Source: CAYMPH01 sp964529415
GTDB lineage: Bacteria; Spirochaetota; UBA4802; UBA5550
Assembly (NCBI GenBank): GCA_964529415.1
Contig: CAZGWD010000016.1
Location: 1 to 64,000, forward strand
Length of the DNA stretch: 64,000 bases
Direction of reading: 5' to 3'
A program made the position numbers and the translations under genes. Position 1 is the stretch's first letter. Each line of letters opens with the position of its first letter. This document shows, piece after piece, positions 25,907 to 33,957 of the stretch. A model generated the notes under the pieces. The model saw nothing but the letters and a program-made list of their open reading frames with translations, had not been told where the DNA came from and did no database searches.

Positions 25907-26647
25907 TTATTCAATAATTAAATCAAGAAGAGCAGGTAAAGTTTTTTCTACACTTCCAAGAATCAAAATATCAGTCAGAGCGGAGGTAGTTTCAGATTCT
26001 TCAATATTAAACTCAATAATTACAGCACCGTTTTTTTTAGCTATTGCAGGAATTGCAGCAGCAGGATAAACAGCAGATGAAGTGCCTATAACCAGCACAG
26101 TATCAGCAGTTGCTGCAAAATCAGCTGATTCGATCAATGCATCTTCAGGAATCGCCTCTCCGAAAAAAATTACTGACGGCTTCAAAACAGCTCCACAGGA
26201 GCATAAGGGAATTTTTTTTTCAATAATTCCATATGATTCAGATTTATATGATTTCCCGCATTTTAAACATTCGAGAAATTCAGTATTGCCGTGGAATTCT
26301 ATTACTTTAGAGCTGCCTGCTTTACCATGAAGCCCGTCAATATTCTGAGTCACAAGAGCTTTTAAAATTCCGAGATTTTCAAGTTTAGCAAGAGTGTAAT
26401 GCGCGTCATTCGGTTTCGCATTAATAACAAGACTCATCATATCAAAAATCATATCCCATATTTTTTCAGGAGTGCGGTGAAAAGATGATATATTCGCATA
26501 TACCATGGGATCATACTTATCCCAAAGACCGCCTTTGCTTCTGAAATCCGGAATTCCGCTTGGAACAGAAATACCTGCACCTGTTAAAGCAATCAGGCTT
26601 TTTGATTTTTTTATTATTTTAGCCGCTTCTGCTATAAATTCATCCAT
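25907..26647 (-). CDS. cobB: Sir2 family NAD-dependent deacylase (sirtuin)
   Basis: NAD-dependent protein deacetylase or deacylase. The sirtuin motifs are all visible: GAGISVPSGIPDFRS, TQNIDGLHGKAG, the catalytic His in EFHGN, the zinc cysteines CLKC and CSCG, PSVIFFGE and GTSSAVYPA. The length of 246 is typical for bacterial class III-like or CobB-type enzymes. It heads the minus-strand run that continues with mutL, memo and ammecr1. Its protein targets cannot be told from sequence. Confidence 0.94.
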   Translation of the reverse strand: MDEFIAEAAKIIKKSKSLIALTGAGISVPSGIPDFRSKGGLWDKYDPMVYANISSFHRTPEKIWDMIFDMMSLVINAKPNDAHYTLAKLENLGILKALVTQNIDGLHGKAGSSKVIEFHGNTEFLECLKCGKSYKSESYGIIEKKIPLCSCGAVLKPSVIFFGEAIPEDALIESADFAATADTVLVIGTSSAVYPAAAIPAIAKKNGAVIIEFNIEESETTSALTDILILGSVEKTLPALLDLIIE

Positions 26648-26756
26648 AGAAAATATTTTATAATATTATTGAATGAATGTCAATATAATTATAACTTGAC
26701 ATGAAACAATATAGCAGCATGTATTTGATGGAAGAAATATCTGGAGATAAATAATT

Positions 26757-26990
26757 ATGGAATGTTCCTGCGGCGGAGCTTTAATTGAAGGAAAAAGTTC
26801 TTATAGAACAAACAGGGATAATTTTACTTTTATTCTTGAAAATATCCCTGCTTATAAATGCACAAGATGCGACAAAGTCCTCTTTGACGAAGCAACGATT
26901 GAAAAAATAAAAAAACTTGAAAACCGGATAGACAGAGAATGCAAAGAGATTCTTACCGGAGTAATATCAACCAATCTCTACGACTATTAA
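26757..26990 (+). CDS. YgiT-type zinc finger protein (orphan antitoxin-like)
   Basis: A 77-residue protein with the YgiT/MqsA-N zinc-finger pattern: Cys-x-Cys at the N-terminus (ECSCGG) and CTRC about 30 residues later, followed by a helix (EATIEKIKKLENRI). In other genomes such proteins are often antitoxins preceded by a DUF4258-type toxin gene. Here the 109 bases upstream hold no toxin ORF, only a 17-codon reading frame (26701-26754). A ribosome site GGAG precedes the ATG. It stops three bases before the convergent PQQ/OmpA gene. Confidence 0.8.
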   Translation: MECSCGGALIEGKSSYRTNRDNFTFILENIPAYKCTRCDKVLFDEATIEKIKKLENRIDRECKEILTGVISTNLYDY

Positions 26991-26993
26991 AAT

Positions 26994-28925
26994 CTATTTA
27001 TCAAGTATATAAAACTCTGTTCTTCTGTTTTTCTTTCTGCCAGGCTCAGTTCTGTTATCGCCAATCGGTTTGTCAAATCCGTATCCTTCAGACTTTATCT
27101 GTTCAGGACTGACTCCGTTTTTAATCATATATTCAGCAACCGAGTCTGCCCTTCTTTCTGAAAGCTTCTTGTTGTGCTCTCTGGTTCCTGTTGCGTCCGT
27201 ATGTCCGCGGACTTCAATTTTAACTCTTCGGTTATTTTTTAAATATTCAGCCATCTTATCGAGTATATTCAGTGATTCTTTTTTTAAATATGCTTCGTTT
27301 GTTTCAAAATAAATATTATCCACAACGATTTCTTTTCCTTTTTCAATCTGATCAAGCTCTATATCCTTTTTTAAATCATCTTTATCAATAATTGTTTTCT
27401 TTGGAACATAGCCGTCAGCTGATGCTGTAATTTCAACATCATCCGCATCCGGAATCTCAATCTGGGAATCCGGTTTGGAAATTTTGATTTTTTTAGAATA
27501 AATTATTTTACCCTTATCCCATTTTCTGATATCAAGCTCTGCGGGAATAAATCCTTTATCCTTGCCTTTTGCTGTGATTGTTATCTTTTTCATTTTTAAT
27601 GCCTGAGGGTATGAATTATCCTCTATTTTTTTATCCGGAACATTTTTATCTTTTTTGCCTGAATCTTTATCGTACGGATCATAAATTGTGCCGCCGCCGT
27701 CTATGATTCTCGGATAATAATCAGTACCTACTGCATATATATAGTTCCCGCCTGGAAGAAACATGATTCCTTTAGATGCACTTGGCTGGCCTGACCCGCC
27801 AGGAAACGGCGAAACAAATTCCCATGCAGCTGATCCATCGGAATTATTCAACAGTTTAAGCCTGGTAAAGGAAACCTCTTTTCCTCCTACAGGTTTTTTA
27901 AAAGTCGCAGCAGCATAAATCTGATTCCGTATCAATACAAAATACGGAGAAGATTTTTCACCGAGAGAAATTTTATTTTTAATATCGCCTGATTCAGATG
28001 AAACAGATACAATTGAATCATTATTCAGCGTGAAAACGAGTTCCCTTTCAGTAAATGAAGGGTTGGATGTAATATACTGGCCGTAATCCTTTACCCATTT
28101 GATTTTACCATTATCAAGATCGAATGCAAACAGCTTGAAGCCTGATGCAAGATATACAAGCCCTTTGTAAACAACGGGTGAAAACAGCTTAACAGGCTTT
28201 TCAAGCCCTGATGACCATACAACTTCCCCTGTTTCGGATGCAATGCAGTATAAAACGAACTTGCCTGTACCGTAATCCATTGACTGGGTTAAAATATATT
28301 TATCATAAAACGAAGGAAACCCGCTGTATGATTTTACGCTGATATTATCCCACATCTGATGCCCGTTTACAATTTCCCTTGATATAAATACATTTCTTGT
28401 ACCATAATAAATCCTGTCTCCATTTATCACAGGATCTGAATATATCCCATCTACAAGCGGGGATTTATAATCATTAAAGCTTTTACTTTCCCTGAGGCCT
28501 GTTCGTCCCCAAATAACATTTCCGTTATTTTTATCAATGCAGTAAATCGCTATAGTGTCAGTGATAAACAGCTTGTTATCTTTAATTAATGGATATTTGA
28601 TTTTCCCCATGGATTTTGTATTCGATGTAAACTGAGAAGCAACACGAAACAGATCTATTTTCCATAACAGCTTTCCGGAATCTTCATCAAGGCAGTAAAC
28701 ATTCCTGGACTGGTCAATGAAGTATATTTTTCCTTCTGATATAATCGGATTATGCACAATATCCCCTGCCTGAAAGAGCCACTTTAAATTTCCGTTTTTT
28801 ACAGTTATTTCATCATTATTTCCTGTGTAATACAGATTGCCCTTGTATACCGGCCAATCTGAAGCATTCAGTAATGATGCAGAAAAAATTATCAGAAATA
28901 TTATTTTTTTCAAGTTTAACTCCAT
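26994..28925 (-). CDS. PQQ-like beta-propeller fused to an OmpA peptidoglycan-binding domain
   Basis: A signal peptide (KKIIFLIIFSASLLNA) is followed by a beta-propeller of PQQ/YVTN-like repeats over about residues 25-420. These have recurring Asp-x-x-x-Gly-x-x-x-Trp patterns such as LDEDSGKLLWK and IDKNNGNVIWG, as in BamB-type proteins. A linker with a PEGA-like beta-domain follows (about 440-530). The last 115 residues are an OmpA C-terminal domain: FETNEAYLKKES, RGHTDATGTREHN and LSERRADSVAEY. The protein is therefore probably in the periplasm, tethered to peptidoglycan, with the propeller available for protein or ligand binding. No enzyme residues are recognised. Confidence 0.85.
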   Translation of the reverse strand: MELNLKKIIFLIIFSASLLNASDWPVYKGNLYYTGNNDEITVKNGNLKWLFQAGDIVHNPIISEGKIYFIDQSRNVYCLDEDSGKLLWKIDLFRVASQFTSNTKSMGKIKYPLIKDNKLFITDTIAIYCIDKNNGNVIWGRTGLRESKSFNDYKSPLVDGIYSDPVINGDRIYYGTRNVFISREIVNGHQMWDNISVKSYSGFPSFYDKYILTQSMDYGTGKFVLYCIASETGEVVWSSGLEKPVKLFSPVVYKGLVYLASGFKLFAFDLDNGKIKWVKDYGQYITSNPSFTERELVFTLNNDSIVSVSSESGDIKNKISLGEKSSPYFVLIRNQIYAAATFKKPVGGKEVSFTRLKLLNNSDGSAAWEFVSPFPGGSGQPSASKGIMFLPGGNYIYAVGTDYYPRIIDGGGTIYDPYDKDSGKKDKNVPDKKIEDNSYPQALKMKKITITAKGKDKGFIPAELDIRKWDKGKIIYSKKIKISKPDSQIEIPDADDVEITASADGYVPKKTIIDKDDLKKDIELDQIEKGKEIVVDNIYFETNEAYLKKESLNILDKMAEYLKNNRRVKIEVRGHTDATGTREHNKKLSERRADSVAEYMIKNGVSPEQIKSEGYGFDKPIGDNRTEPGRKKNRRTEFYILDK

Positions 28926-28962
28926 CTAATATGATTAATATTATAAAATGCTTTTTTGTACT

Positions 28963-29136
28963 TTATAGCAGTTAACGATTTAAATAGTATAATGTCATAC
29001 CGGCCGAAGTCCCGGCGTATAGCCGTGATAAACTTCGCATAGTGCCGGAATCTCATAGAAAATGTTCAGTAATATGAATTCCCGTTTTCACGGGAATGAC
29101 AGAAAATGAACTAATATATTCATGAAATGCTATATT
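28963..29136. repeat. MITE-like intergenic repeat, copy 1
   Basis: It begins with TTATAGCAGTTAA, and TGTCAT starts exactly 30 bases after the left end. A core with CCGGAATCTCATAG (29045-29058) follows. The right half is CCCGTTTTCACGGG with AATGACAGAAA, and the right end GCTATA is the inverse of the left end. The same order of blocks at the same left spacing is found at 43952-44103. It is non-coding and fills most of the 290-base gap before the N-formylglutamate amidohydrolase gene. The remainder of that gap shows nothing else. Confidence 0.75.
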
Positions 29137-29215
29137 TAAAAATATAATCATAATATGGAGCAAAGAGTCAATAATTATATTGAAATAAATTTATATGTTT
29201 TAAATAATTTGTTTA

Positions 29216-30028
29216 ATGAAAAAATTACCGATTCTGATATTAATACCTCACGGCGGGTATAAAATCCCTGATGAACTGCAGGAAACAACAGTGTTAAACA
29301 GCGACGAACTTTTTTTCGAAGCAGACACCTGCTCCAATGAAATTTTTTCTCTGAAAGAAAAAGTATATGCTGTTATTGACACTGAAATTTCAAGACTTTT
29401 TGTTGATACAGACAGGAATGTAAACCAGATTCCTCCGTCTTCTGCTGACGGGATTATCAAGAAAACAACATCCATGGGAAAAAAAATATTCCGCGATGGG
29501 TATTTCCCAAATGAAATTGCTTTATCAAATATCATTAAAAGATATTATTCGGAATTTCACAAAACTTCAGAAAAAATAATAAATACAGACGCAATTAAAT
29601 TAATCCTTGATTGCCACACAATGTCCCCTGTCGGGCCGAAAAATGCAGAAGACAGCGGGTTGCCGAGGCCTCTGATCTCAATACAGAATGTTATATTTAA
29701 AAACAGCAAATCACATATCACTTGTGATATGCAAAGCGCAGAAAACCTTTTGGGATTATTTCAGAAATCTTTCAACAAGGAAGATGGAACTGTTGCTAAA
29801 AAATTCGAACTCAACAATCCCATGTTCAACGGCAATATTCTAAGCAGTTACGGATCAGGCAGAATTCCAATGATCCGCCTTAGTCTTTCAAAATCACTTT
29901 TTTTATCTGACGATCATTTTGATATTAATACAATGGAAGTTAATCCGAAAAGAATAACCGAACTGAGAGAAAAAATTTCAGCAATACTTGAAAAATTTAT
30001 GGTCTCGGATCCGCTCGACCAGCGCTAA
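29216..30028 (+). CDS. N-formylglutamate amidohydrolase family protein
   Basis: Zinc hydrolase of the N-formylglutamate deformylase (HutG-type) family, which releases formate and glutamate from N-formylglutamate. Family motifs are IPHGGYKIPDE near the N-terminus, FVDTDRNVNQ, LILDCHTMSPVGP and a Glu-rich C-terminal part. The length (270) is normal. No other histidine-degradation gene is nearby, so the substrate may differ. The ATG at 29216 follows a long AT-rich leader without an evident ribosome site. The last codons fall in a more GC-rich palindromic segment (30012-30084), so the C-terminal few residues may be repeat-derived. Confidence 0.85.
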   Translation: MKKLPILILIPHGGYKIPDELQETTVLNSDELFFEADTCSNEIFSLKEKVYAVIDTEISRLFVDTDRNVNQIPPSSADGIIKKTTSMGKKIFRDGYFPNEIALSNIIKRYYSEFHKTSEKIINTDAIKLILDCHTMSPVGPKNAEDSGLPRPLISIQNVIFKNSKSHITCDMQSAENLLGLFQKSFNKEDGTVAKKFELNNPMFNGNILSSYGSGRIPMIRLSLSKSLFLSDDHFDINTMEVNPKRITELREKISAILEKFMVSDPLDQR

Positions 30029-30084
30029 TGAATATCGTCATCCCGCCTACGCTTGATGAACATATACAGCACGCTCATCGAGCG
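30012..30084. repeat. GC-rich inverted repeat at the 3' end of the amidohydrolase gene
   Basis: CGCTCGA (30012-30018) and TCGAGCG (30078-30084) flank a segment noticeably richer in G+C than its surroundings. The segment includes GTCATCCCGCCTACG, which recalls the TGTCATTCC block of the larger repeats at 28963 and 43952. It covers the end of the amidohydrolase gene and most of the gap to the convergent trxB gene. It may be a decayed repeat copy or a bidirectional terminator; the sequence does not decide. Confidence 0.4.
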
Positions 30085-30094
30085 AAGTAGTGAT

Positions 30095-31009
30095 TCAATG
30101 ATTCAGATAATTATATGCTTCCATTGCTGCAGTTGAGCCATCTGCGCATGCCATTACGATCTGTCTTTTTGAACTGCTGCGTAAATCCCCTGCTGCAAAT
30201 AATCCCGGAATAGCTGTATTCATATTCATATCAACAATAACTTCCTGCTTATCATTGAGAATTTCAGATGTGACAATAGATGTGTTTGGATCGAATCCGA
30301 CAAAAATGAAAACTCCGTCTGTAATTAAATTTGATTCAGCGCCTGTTTTTTTATTTTTAAGCAATAAACTCTCAACCTTTGCTGTTCCATTAATTGATTG
30401 AACTGTAGTATCAAGAATAGTCTCAATTTTACTGTTACCATTAATCCTGTCCTGTAAAATTTTATCAGCTCTGAATTCGTCTCTTCTATGGATTAGATAC
30501 ACTTTACCTGCAAATCTTGTTAAAAATATTGCTTCTTCAAGTGCGGTATTTCCTCCTCCTACAACAGCTGCAATTTTCTCTCTGTAAAATGCGCCATCAC
30601 AGGTGGCGCAGTAGGAAACACCTCTTCCGAGAAATTCTTTTTCTCCGGGCGCACCAAGCTTTCTGAATGAAGCACCGGATGCAATAATAACAGATCTGCA
30701 TTCAATTTTATTTCCATCTGTCTGAGTCAGTATAAATATATTTTTATCTGCATCTTTTTTAATTGTTTTTATATCGCCATTTATAATTTCAGCTCCAAGC
30801 CTTTTTGTCTGAGCTTCCATTTTTGACATAAGATCCCATCCGGAAACAGGATCAACAAATCCCGGGTAGTTTTCAACTTCGTAGGTATTTACAACCTGCC
30901 CTCCAGGAGAAAATTTTTCCACTACAGAAAGATCAATACCGGCACGTATACCGTATATTGCTGCACTTAAGCCTGCAGGACCGGCTCCTACTATAATCAG
31001 ATCTTTCAT
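30095..31009 (-). CDS. trxB: Thioredoxin reductase
   Basis: FAD- and NADPH-dependent thioredoxin reductase. It has the FAD motif GAGPAGLSAAIYG, the redox-active cysteines in YCATCDGAF (CATC), the NADPH motif GGGNTALEEA and the C-terminal FAD-binding AAGDLRSSSKRQIVMAC. The length of 304 is standard. I chose ATG 31009 because GAGGTG stands at ideal distance upstream; the GTG-like start four codons earlier overlaps that site. It is transcribed divergently from the small ORF and J-domain gene, across a region with two perfect palindromes. Confidence 0.95.
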   Translation of the reverse strand: MKDLIIVGAGPAGLSAAIYGIRAGIDLSVVEKFSPGGQVVNTYEVENYPGFVDPVSGWDLMSKMEAQTKRLGAEIINGDIKTIKKDADKNIFILTQTDGNKIECRSVIIASGASFRKLGAPGEKEFLGRGVSYCATCDGAFYREKIAAVVGGGNTALEEAIFLTRFAGKVYLIHRRDEFRADKILQDRINGNSKIETILDTTVQSINGTAKVESLLLKNKKTGAESNLITDGVFIFVGFDPNTSIVTSEILNDKQEVIVDMNMNTAIPGLFAAGDLRSSSKRQIVMACADGSTAAMEAYNYLNH

Positions 31010-31034
31010 TTGACACCTCAAAAAAAATATTTTA

Positions 31035-31063
31035 TATTGTTAACAATACAAATCCGGATTTGT
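31035..31063. promoter_or_regulatory. Two adjoining perfect palindromes between trxB and the J-domain gene
   Basis: TATTGTTAACAATA (31035-31048) is a perfect 14-base palindrome, and ACAAATCCGGATTTGT (31048-31063) is a perfect 16-base palindrome that shares one base with it. Both lie in the 55-base gap between the divergent starts of trxB (31009) and the small ORF (31065), immediately ahead of the latter. Such dyads are typical operator sites for dimeric repressors. Which regulator binds is unknown. Confidence 0.6.
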
Positions 31064-31064
31064 T

Positions 31065-31172
31065 ATGAGTCAATATAATAAATATATTAATTATGTGATT
31101 ACAGAATTATTTTTTGTTCTTGTATTTATTTTAATGTATGTCATTATTAGTAATCATAAAAAAATAATATAA
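31065..31172 (+). CDS. Possible 35-residue single-span membrane protein
   Basis: An ATG-initiated frame encodes about 13 polar residues, then a hydrophobic helix (ELFFVLVFILMYVIISN), then a basic end (HKKII). The layout fits a small single-pass membrane protein. Its stop is two bases before the J-domain gene, the same tight spacing seen between true genes of this window, and it begins directly after the double palindrome. No ribosome site is evident and low-complexity AT-rich DNA can give such frames by chance, so it is tentative. Confidence 0.4.
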   Translation: MSQYNKYINYVITELFFVLVFILMYVIISNHKKII

Positions 31173-31174
31173 CC

Positions 31175-31888
31175 ATGAAAAATCAAACTATATTAAACAA
31201 TGATATATTATACTCATATAAACTTTTTTTTCCAAATGATTATAATGTAACTGAATCAATTATTCAAAATATTAATCCTGATTCATTGAAATCAGCGTAT
31301 AAAAAACTTGTATTTCAGAATCATCCGGACAGATTCAAGTATCTGAATTTAAAAGAAACGGAACTGAAGAACCGGATGATTAATATAAACTGCGCTTATG
31401 AAAATATTTCCTCTTATATAAAAAACAAGAAATTTGCAAACACATTTCACCGCAAACAGCCGTCTTCAAATAAAAAGCATGCAAATCCCAAAAGAGATTT
31501 CAGGAGTCATGCAGTCCCTCAAAAAAAAATATTTTTCGGGCAGTTTTTATTTTATACCGGAAACATTAATCTCAATACACTTATATCTGCCTTAACCTGG
31601 CAGCGTTGCCACAGGGAAAATTTTGGAAAAATTGCATTAAATTGGAAAATACTTGATTCAGTAAAATTAGTTGATGTATTGAAAAAAAAGCAGCCGTTCG
31701 AAAAAATCGGAGAATGCGCTTTCAGGCTTGGATATATTAATAATTTTCAGCTTTCAGCAATACTTGCAAAACAAAAAAACCTGAAAAAACCAATTGGCGA
31801 ATATTTCATTAAAAATAATCTAATTGACAAAAACGATATTGAAAGATTTGCTATATTGCATAAACAGCATAATTACCTGTATGCATAG
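31175..31888 (+). CDS. J-domain protein with tandem MshEN-like repeats
   Basis: Residues 35-82 form a short J-domain: LKSAYKKLVFQNHPDRF contains the HPD motif (H50, P51, D52) that stimulates Hsp70 ATPase. After a basic linker (about 90-118) come four copies of a motif of about 24 residues (about 120-143, 149-173, 177-200, 206-231). Each has Gly at its third position, Gly or Asn near position 10, Leu/Ile at 17 and usually Gln near 24. Motifs 1 and 2, and 3 and 4, are separated by five residues, as in MshEN (T2SSE-N) c-di-GMP receptors. No DnaJ zinc finger or client domain is present. It is followed by a chemoreceptor gene 14 bases on. Binding of c-di-GMP is inference. Confidence 0.7.
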   Translation: MKNQTILNNDILYSYKLFFPNDYNVTESIIQNINPDSLKSAYKKLVFQNHPDRFKYLNLKETELKNRMININCAYENISSYIKNKKFANTFHRKQPSSNKKHANPKRDFRSHAVPQKKIFFGQFLFYTGNINLNTLISALTWQRCHRENFGKIALNWKILDSVKLVDVLKKKQPFEKIGECAFRLGYINNFQLSAILAKQKNLKKPIGEYFIKNNLIDKNDIERFAILHKQHNYLYA

Positions 31889-31902
31889 ATGTGTGGAGAA
31901 AA

Positions 31903-33942
31903 ATGGTAAACACTAAAATTTTTAAATCAATTGATAAAAGTCTGTCTAAAAAACTGATTATCGTAATTCTTGGAATATCCATTTCATCAATTATTATTAT
32001 ATCTCTTTCCATATATGTTATGCTGAAAAAAAATGTTTCATTTATTTTATCTGACGATCTTAAATCAAAAAATAACATTATATACGATATGATCAATACC
32101 GGTTTTGAAGATTTTGAATCGGAACTCACAAATATAGCTGAAAACGGAACACGCATAACAAAATCTCTAGTCGCATCAAATAATCCAAATGCGAAAAAAA
32201 TAGCAGAGGAAGTACTGCTATCACAAAAAATCGGAAAAAACGGTTATATATATGCTATAAATTCCCAGGGAGTTATTCAGTTTCACCCAAAAAAAGAATT
32301 AGTTGGAGCAAATTTATTCAAGCATCAATTTATCAAAGATTCTATTAATAACAAATCAGGAACAATTGAATATAAATGGGCAAACCCGGGTGAAAAAGCA
32401 CAAAGAAGCAAAATTATTGGTTTATCATATTATGAGCCTTTTGACTGGATTATAAGCGCATCTGCATACACTGAAGATTTCACATTTAAATCATTTTCAC
32501 TTAAATCCCCTCTTAAAGAAAAAATAAAAAGTATAAAAGTTGGTGAAACAGGTTCGATTTTTATTATAAACAGTTCAGGTGATATTCTGCTGCATAAAGA
32601 TCAGGAAGGAAAAAACATCAGTGGTCTTGACTATATAAAAGATATTATCAAGAAAAAAAACGGCACTACGGATTATAAAGAAAAGAATGAAAACAATATA
32701 GCAGTTTTTAAATATTTTGAACCATTAGACTGGTATATTGTTACAGGAGGAAACTATACTGATATTATAGATTCGACTCTGAAATCAGTTCGTTTGACTA
32801 TAATCGGCATTATAATATTTTTTATAATTCTAATTTCTGTTCTTGTCGCTTTAGCATTAAAAAAACTCATTATAAATCCTGTTAAACATGCTGAAATTAT
32901 GACTAATCAGCTTAAAGACGGTGATCTGACAATTTCTACTGAATTTAAAACAAATGATGAGTTAGGGATTCTTATCCATTCTGTTGGTGAAATAATAAAT
33001 TCATTTAAAGAAATATTTATTTCTTTAAAACTCAACATTTATGAACTCAGTGAATCTTCAACAAAAATGTCTTCTGTGAGTAAAAATCTGGCTGAGATGT
33101 CACAGGATCAGGCTTCAGCAGTCGAGGAGTCTTCTGCTGCTTTGCAGGAGACAATTGATTCAATGGATAAAATCGCTGAAACAGCATCAACAGTATATCA
33201 GAACGTTGATAAAAATGCTTCTAAAATGTCAGATATGGCATCTGAGGCCAAATCTTCATTTACTGAAGCAACTGAAGTATCAAATCTGATGATTAAAACC
33301 GCATCAGATGCATCACAGGGCCAGCAGGATTTAAATGACATGGTAATTGAAATGCAGAAAATTAAAAACAGCACTTCTAAAATTGCTGAAATTATAAGCA
33401 TTATTTCAGATATTTCAGATCAGGTAAATCTTCTGTCTCTTAATGCAGCAATTGAAGCAGCAAGGGCCGGAGAGCACGGCCGAGGTTTTGCAGTAGTTGC
33501 TGATGAAATTTCAAAACTTGCTGATCAGACATCAGAAAGTGCTAAAACTATAACAAGCCTTGTAAATGACGGCAATAAGCAGGTGGATCTCGGAACTAAA
33601 ATTGTTGATAGGACAGCTTCAACATTCAGAATAATTATTCAAAACATTGAGCTTGTAAAAAACAGCATGTCAAAATTTTCTGAAACATTGAAAAGACTTG
33701 CAGACATGGCATCCGATGCAAGAGGAAGAACAGACAATATTAAAAAGCTGGCGAATGAAATATCAAACGCAACAAATGAACAGAAAACTTCAACAAGAGA
33801 AGTTTCATCAACTGTGGAAAAAATAAATGAATCATCTCAGCAGCTGGCATCATTTGCTGAAACTATTTCCCAATCTTCCGAAGAAATCAACAGCATTTCA
33901 ATTGAGCTCTCAAATTTTATTGCAAAATTTAAAGTTAAATAA
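31903..33942 (+). CDS. Methyl-accepting chemotaxis protein with tandem Cache-like sensor domains
   Basis: Inner-membrane chemoreceptor. Helix 1 is at about 17-40; a periplasmic region to about 285 holds two Cache-type repeats (GYIYAINSQGVIQFHP and GSIFIINSSGDILLHK). Helix 2 is at about 290-315; a HAMP domain and a long coiled-coil signalling domain follow. The hairpin tip LLSLNAAIEAARAGEHGRG is intact. ATG 31903 has GGAG ahead; the GTG at 31891 is less likely. It follows the J-domain gene by 14 bases and converges on cheA with 15 bases between stops. No CheR-binding pentapeptide is visible at the C-terminus. Cache domains usually bind small metabolites; the ligand is unknown. Confidence 0.9.
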   Translation: MVNTKIFKSIDKSLSKKLIIVILGISISSIIIISLSIYVMLKKNVSFILSDDLKSKNNIIYDMINTGFEDFESELTNIAENGTRITKSLVASNNPNAKKIAEEVLLSQKIGKNGYIYAINSQGVIQFHPKKELVGANLFKHQFIKDSINNKSGTIEYKWANPGEKAQRSKIIGLSYYEPFDWIISASAYTEDFTFKSFSLKSPLKEKIKSIKVGETGSIFIINSSGDILLHKDQEGKNISGLDYIKDIIKKKNGTTDYKEKNENNIAVFKYFEPLDWYIVTGGNYTDIIDSTLKSVRLTIIGIIIFFIILISVLVALALKKLIINPVKHAEIMTNQLKDGDLTISTEFKTNDELGILIHSVGEIINSFKEIFISLKLNIYELSESSTKMSSVSKNLAEMSQDQASAVEESSAALQETIDSMDKIAETASTVYQNVDKNASKMSDMASEAKSSFTEATEVSNLMIKTASDASQGQQDLNDMVIEMQKIKNSTSKIAEIISIISDISDQVNLLSLNAAIEAARAGEHGRGFAVVADEISKLADQTSESAKTITSLVNDGNKQVDLGTKIVDRTASTFRIIIQNIELVKNSMSKFSETLKRLADMASDARGRTDNIKKLANEISNATNEQKTSTREVSSTVEKINESSQQLASFAETISQSSEEINSISIELSNFIAKFKVK

Positions 33943-33957
33943 CATAAATTTTTATCA

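Noticed and set aside
26701..26754. 17-codon frame before the zinc-finger gene, as a toxin remnant or leader peptide
   Set aside because: Too short for a toxin and its first base is the last base of the TTGACA box, so it is unlikely to be transcribed in full.
30036..30052. Third full copy of the MITE-like repeat
   Set aside because: Only the GTCATyCC block is shared; end sequences and the CCGGAATCTCATAG core are missing, so it is listed as a separate palindromic segment.
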